Shown in pieces: positions 5,845 to 5,925 of a stretch of 5,925 nt of DNA (within the stretch, counting starts at the first letter, position 1; each line of letters opens with the position of its first letter). This DNA comes from Paracoccaceae bacterium. Lineage in GTDB: Bacteria; Pseudomonadota; Alphaproteobacteria; Rhodobacterales; Rhodobacteraceae. Position numbers and translations under genes: made by a program. Location: positions 1 through 5,925 of the forward strand of contig PUNI01000439.1 of the NCBI GenBank assembly GCA_003551745.1. Reading direction: 5' to 3'. The notes below the pieces were generated by a model. The model had not been told where the DNA came from, ran no database searches, and was given only the letters and a program-made list of their open reading frames with translations.

Positions 5845-5925
5845 AGGGCCTCTATGTCGGACCGGGCAGGGCCTTGCAACTCCGTCGCGAATCGCATGGA
5901 CAGCATGCTATCAGCAGAGCGAGTC
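5845..5925. other. Upstream region of the aminotransferase gene, right window edge
   Basis: These 81 bases contain no supportable gene. They hold GAGG close to the aminotransferase start and an 8-bp palindrome, AGCATGCT (5902-5909), next to a second GCATG copy at 5894-5898. No convincing promoter was found; the true promoter or an upstream operon gene may lie beyond the edge. Confidence 0.5.

Noticed and set aside
5845..5880. Promoter TTGCAA-17-CATAGA for the aminotransferase
   Set aside because: The -10 is poor and overlaps the ribosome binding site, and initiation would fall at the start codon itself; a leaderless message is possible but unsupported.
5902..5909. 8-bp palindrome AGCATGCT near the right edge as an operator
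   Set aside because: Too short, and the flanks do not extend the symmetry; easily due to chance. Noted only in the edge region entry.

Overview
The window is very GC-rich, densely packed and dominated by GC-ending codons. Its proteins look alphaproteobacterial, most likely Rhodobacterales (Rhodobacter/Paracoccus/roseobacter relatives). The main pointers are the Nfu protein with an N-terminal Nfu domain, the overlapping nfu-tsaB-rimI order, and the BMP-type ABC transporter style. This placement is inferred from protein style and gene order, not from a search. I see no RNA gene, insertion sequence, CRISPR array or phage gene.

Layout from left to right. Positions 1-1953 hold the start of an ABC importer operon on the minus strand: a periplasmic BMP-family binding protein, then a two-domain ATPase cut off by the left edge. 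A promoter candidate at 2024-2053 drives it. Positions 2091-3683 hold a minus-strand operon, nfu -> tsaB -> rimI, in which each gene overlaps the next and the second and third genes use TTG and GTG starts. A -35/-10 pair sits just upstream of nfu, and a GC-rich hairpin lies just after rimI. Positions 3843-4256 hold the only plus-strand gene, a small unrecognised membrane protein. Converging on it at 4281-4666 is a minus-strand DUF305 (CopM-like) secreted-protein gene carrying a one-base frameshift. Upstream of that, at 4726-5844 on the minus strand, is a complete HisC-like PLP-dependent aminotransferase.

Functionally, the importer should take up a nucleoside-like or similar small solute; its permease genes would lie beyond the left edge. 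The middle operon combines Fe-S cluster delivery (Nfu), tRNA t6A synthesis (TsaB) and acetylation of ribosomal protein S18 (RimI), all housekeeping tasks linked to translation and protein maturation. The right part is a looser set of genes.

The two points most worth checking are the broken reading frame of the DUF305 gene, at a run of five C's, and a perfect 17-bp palindrome (4704-4720) just upstream of it with CTTCC-N7-GGAAG spacing like that of copper-type MerR operators. Otherwise this is an ordinary chromosomal region. I found no convincing new system.
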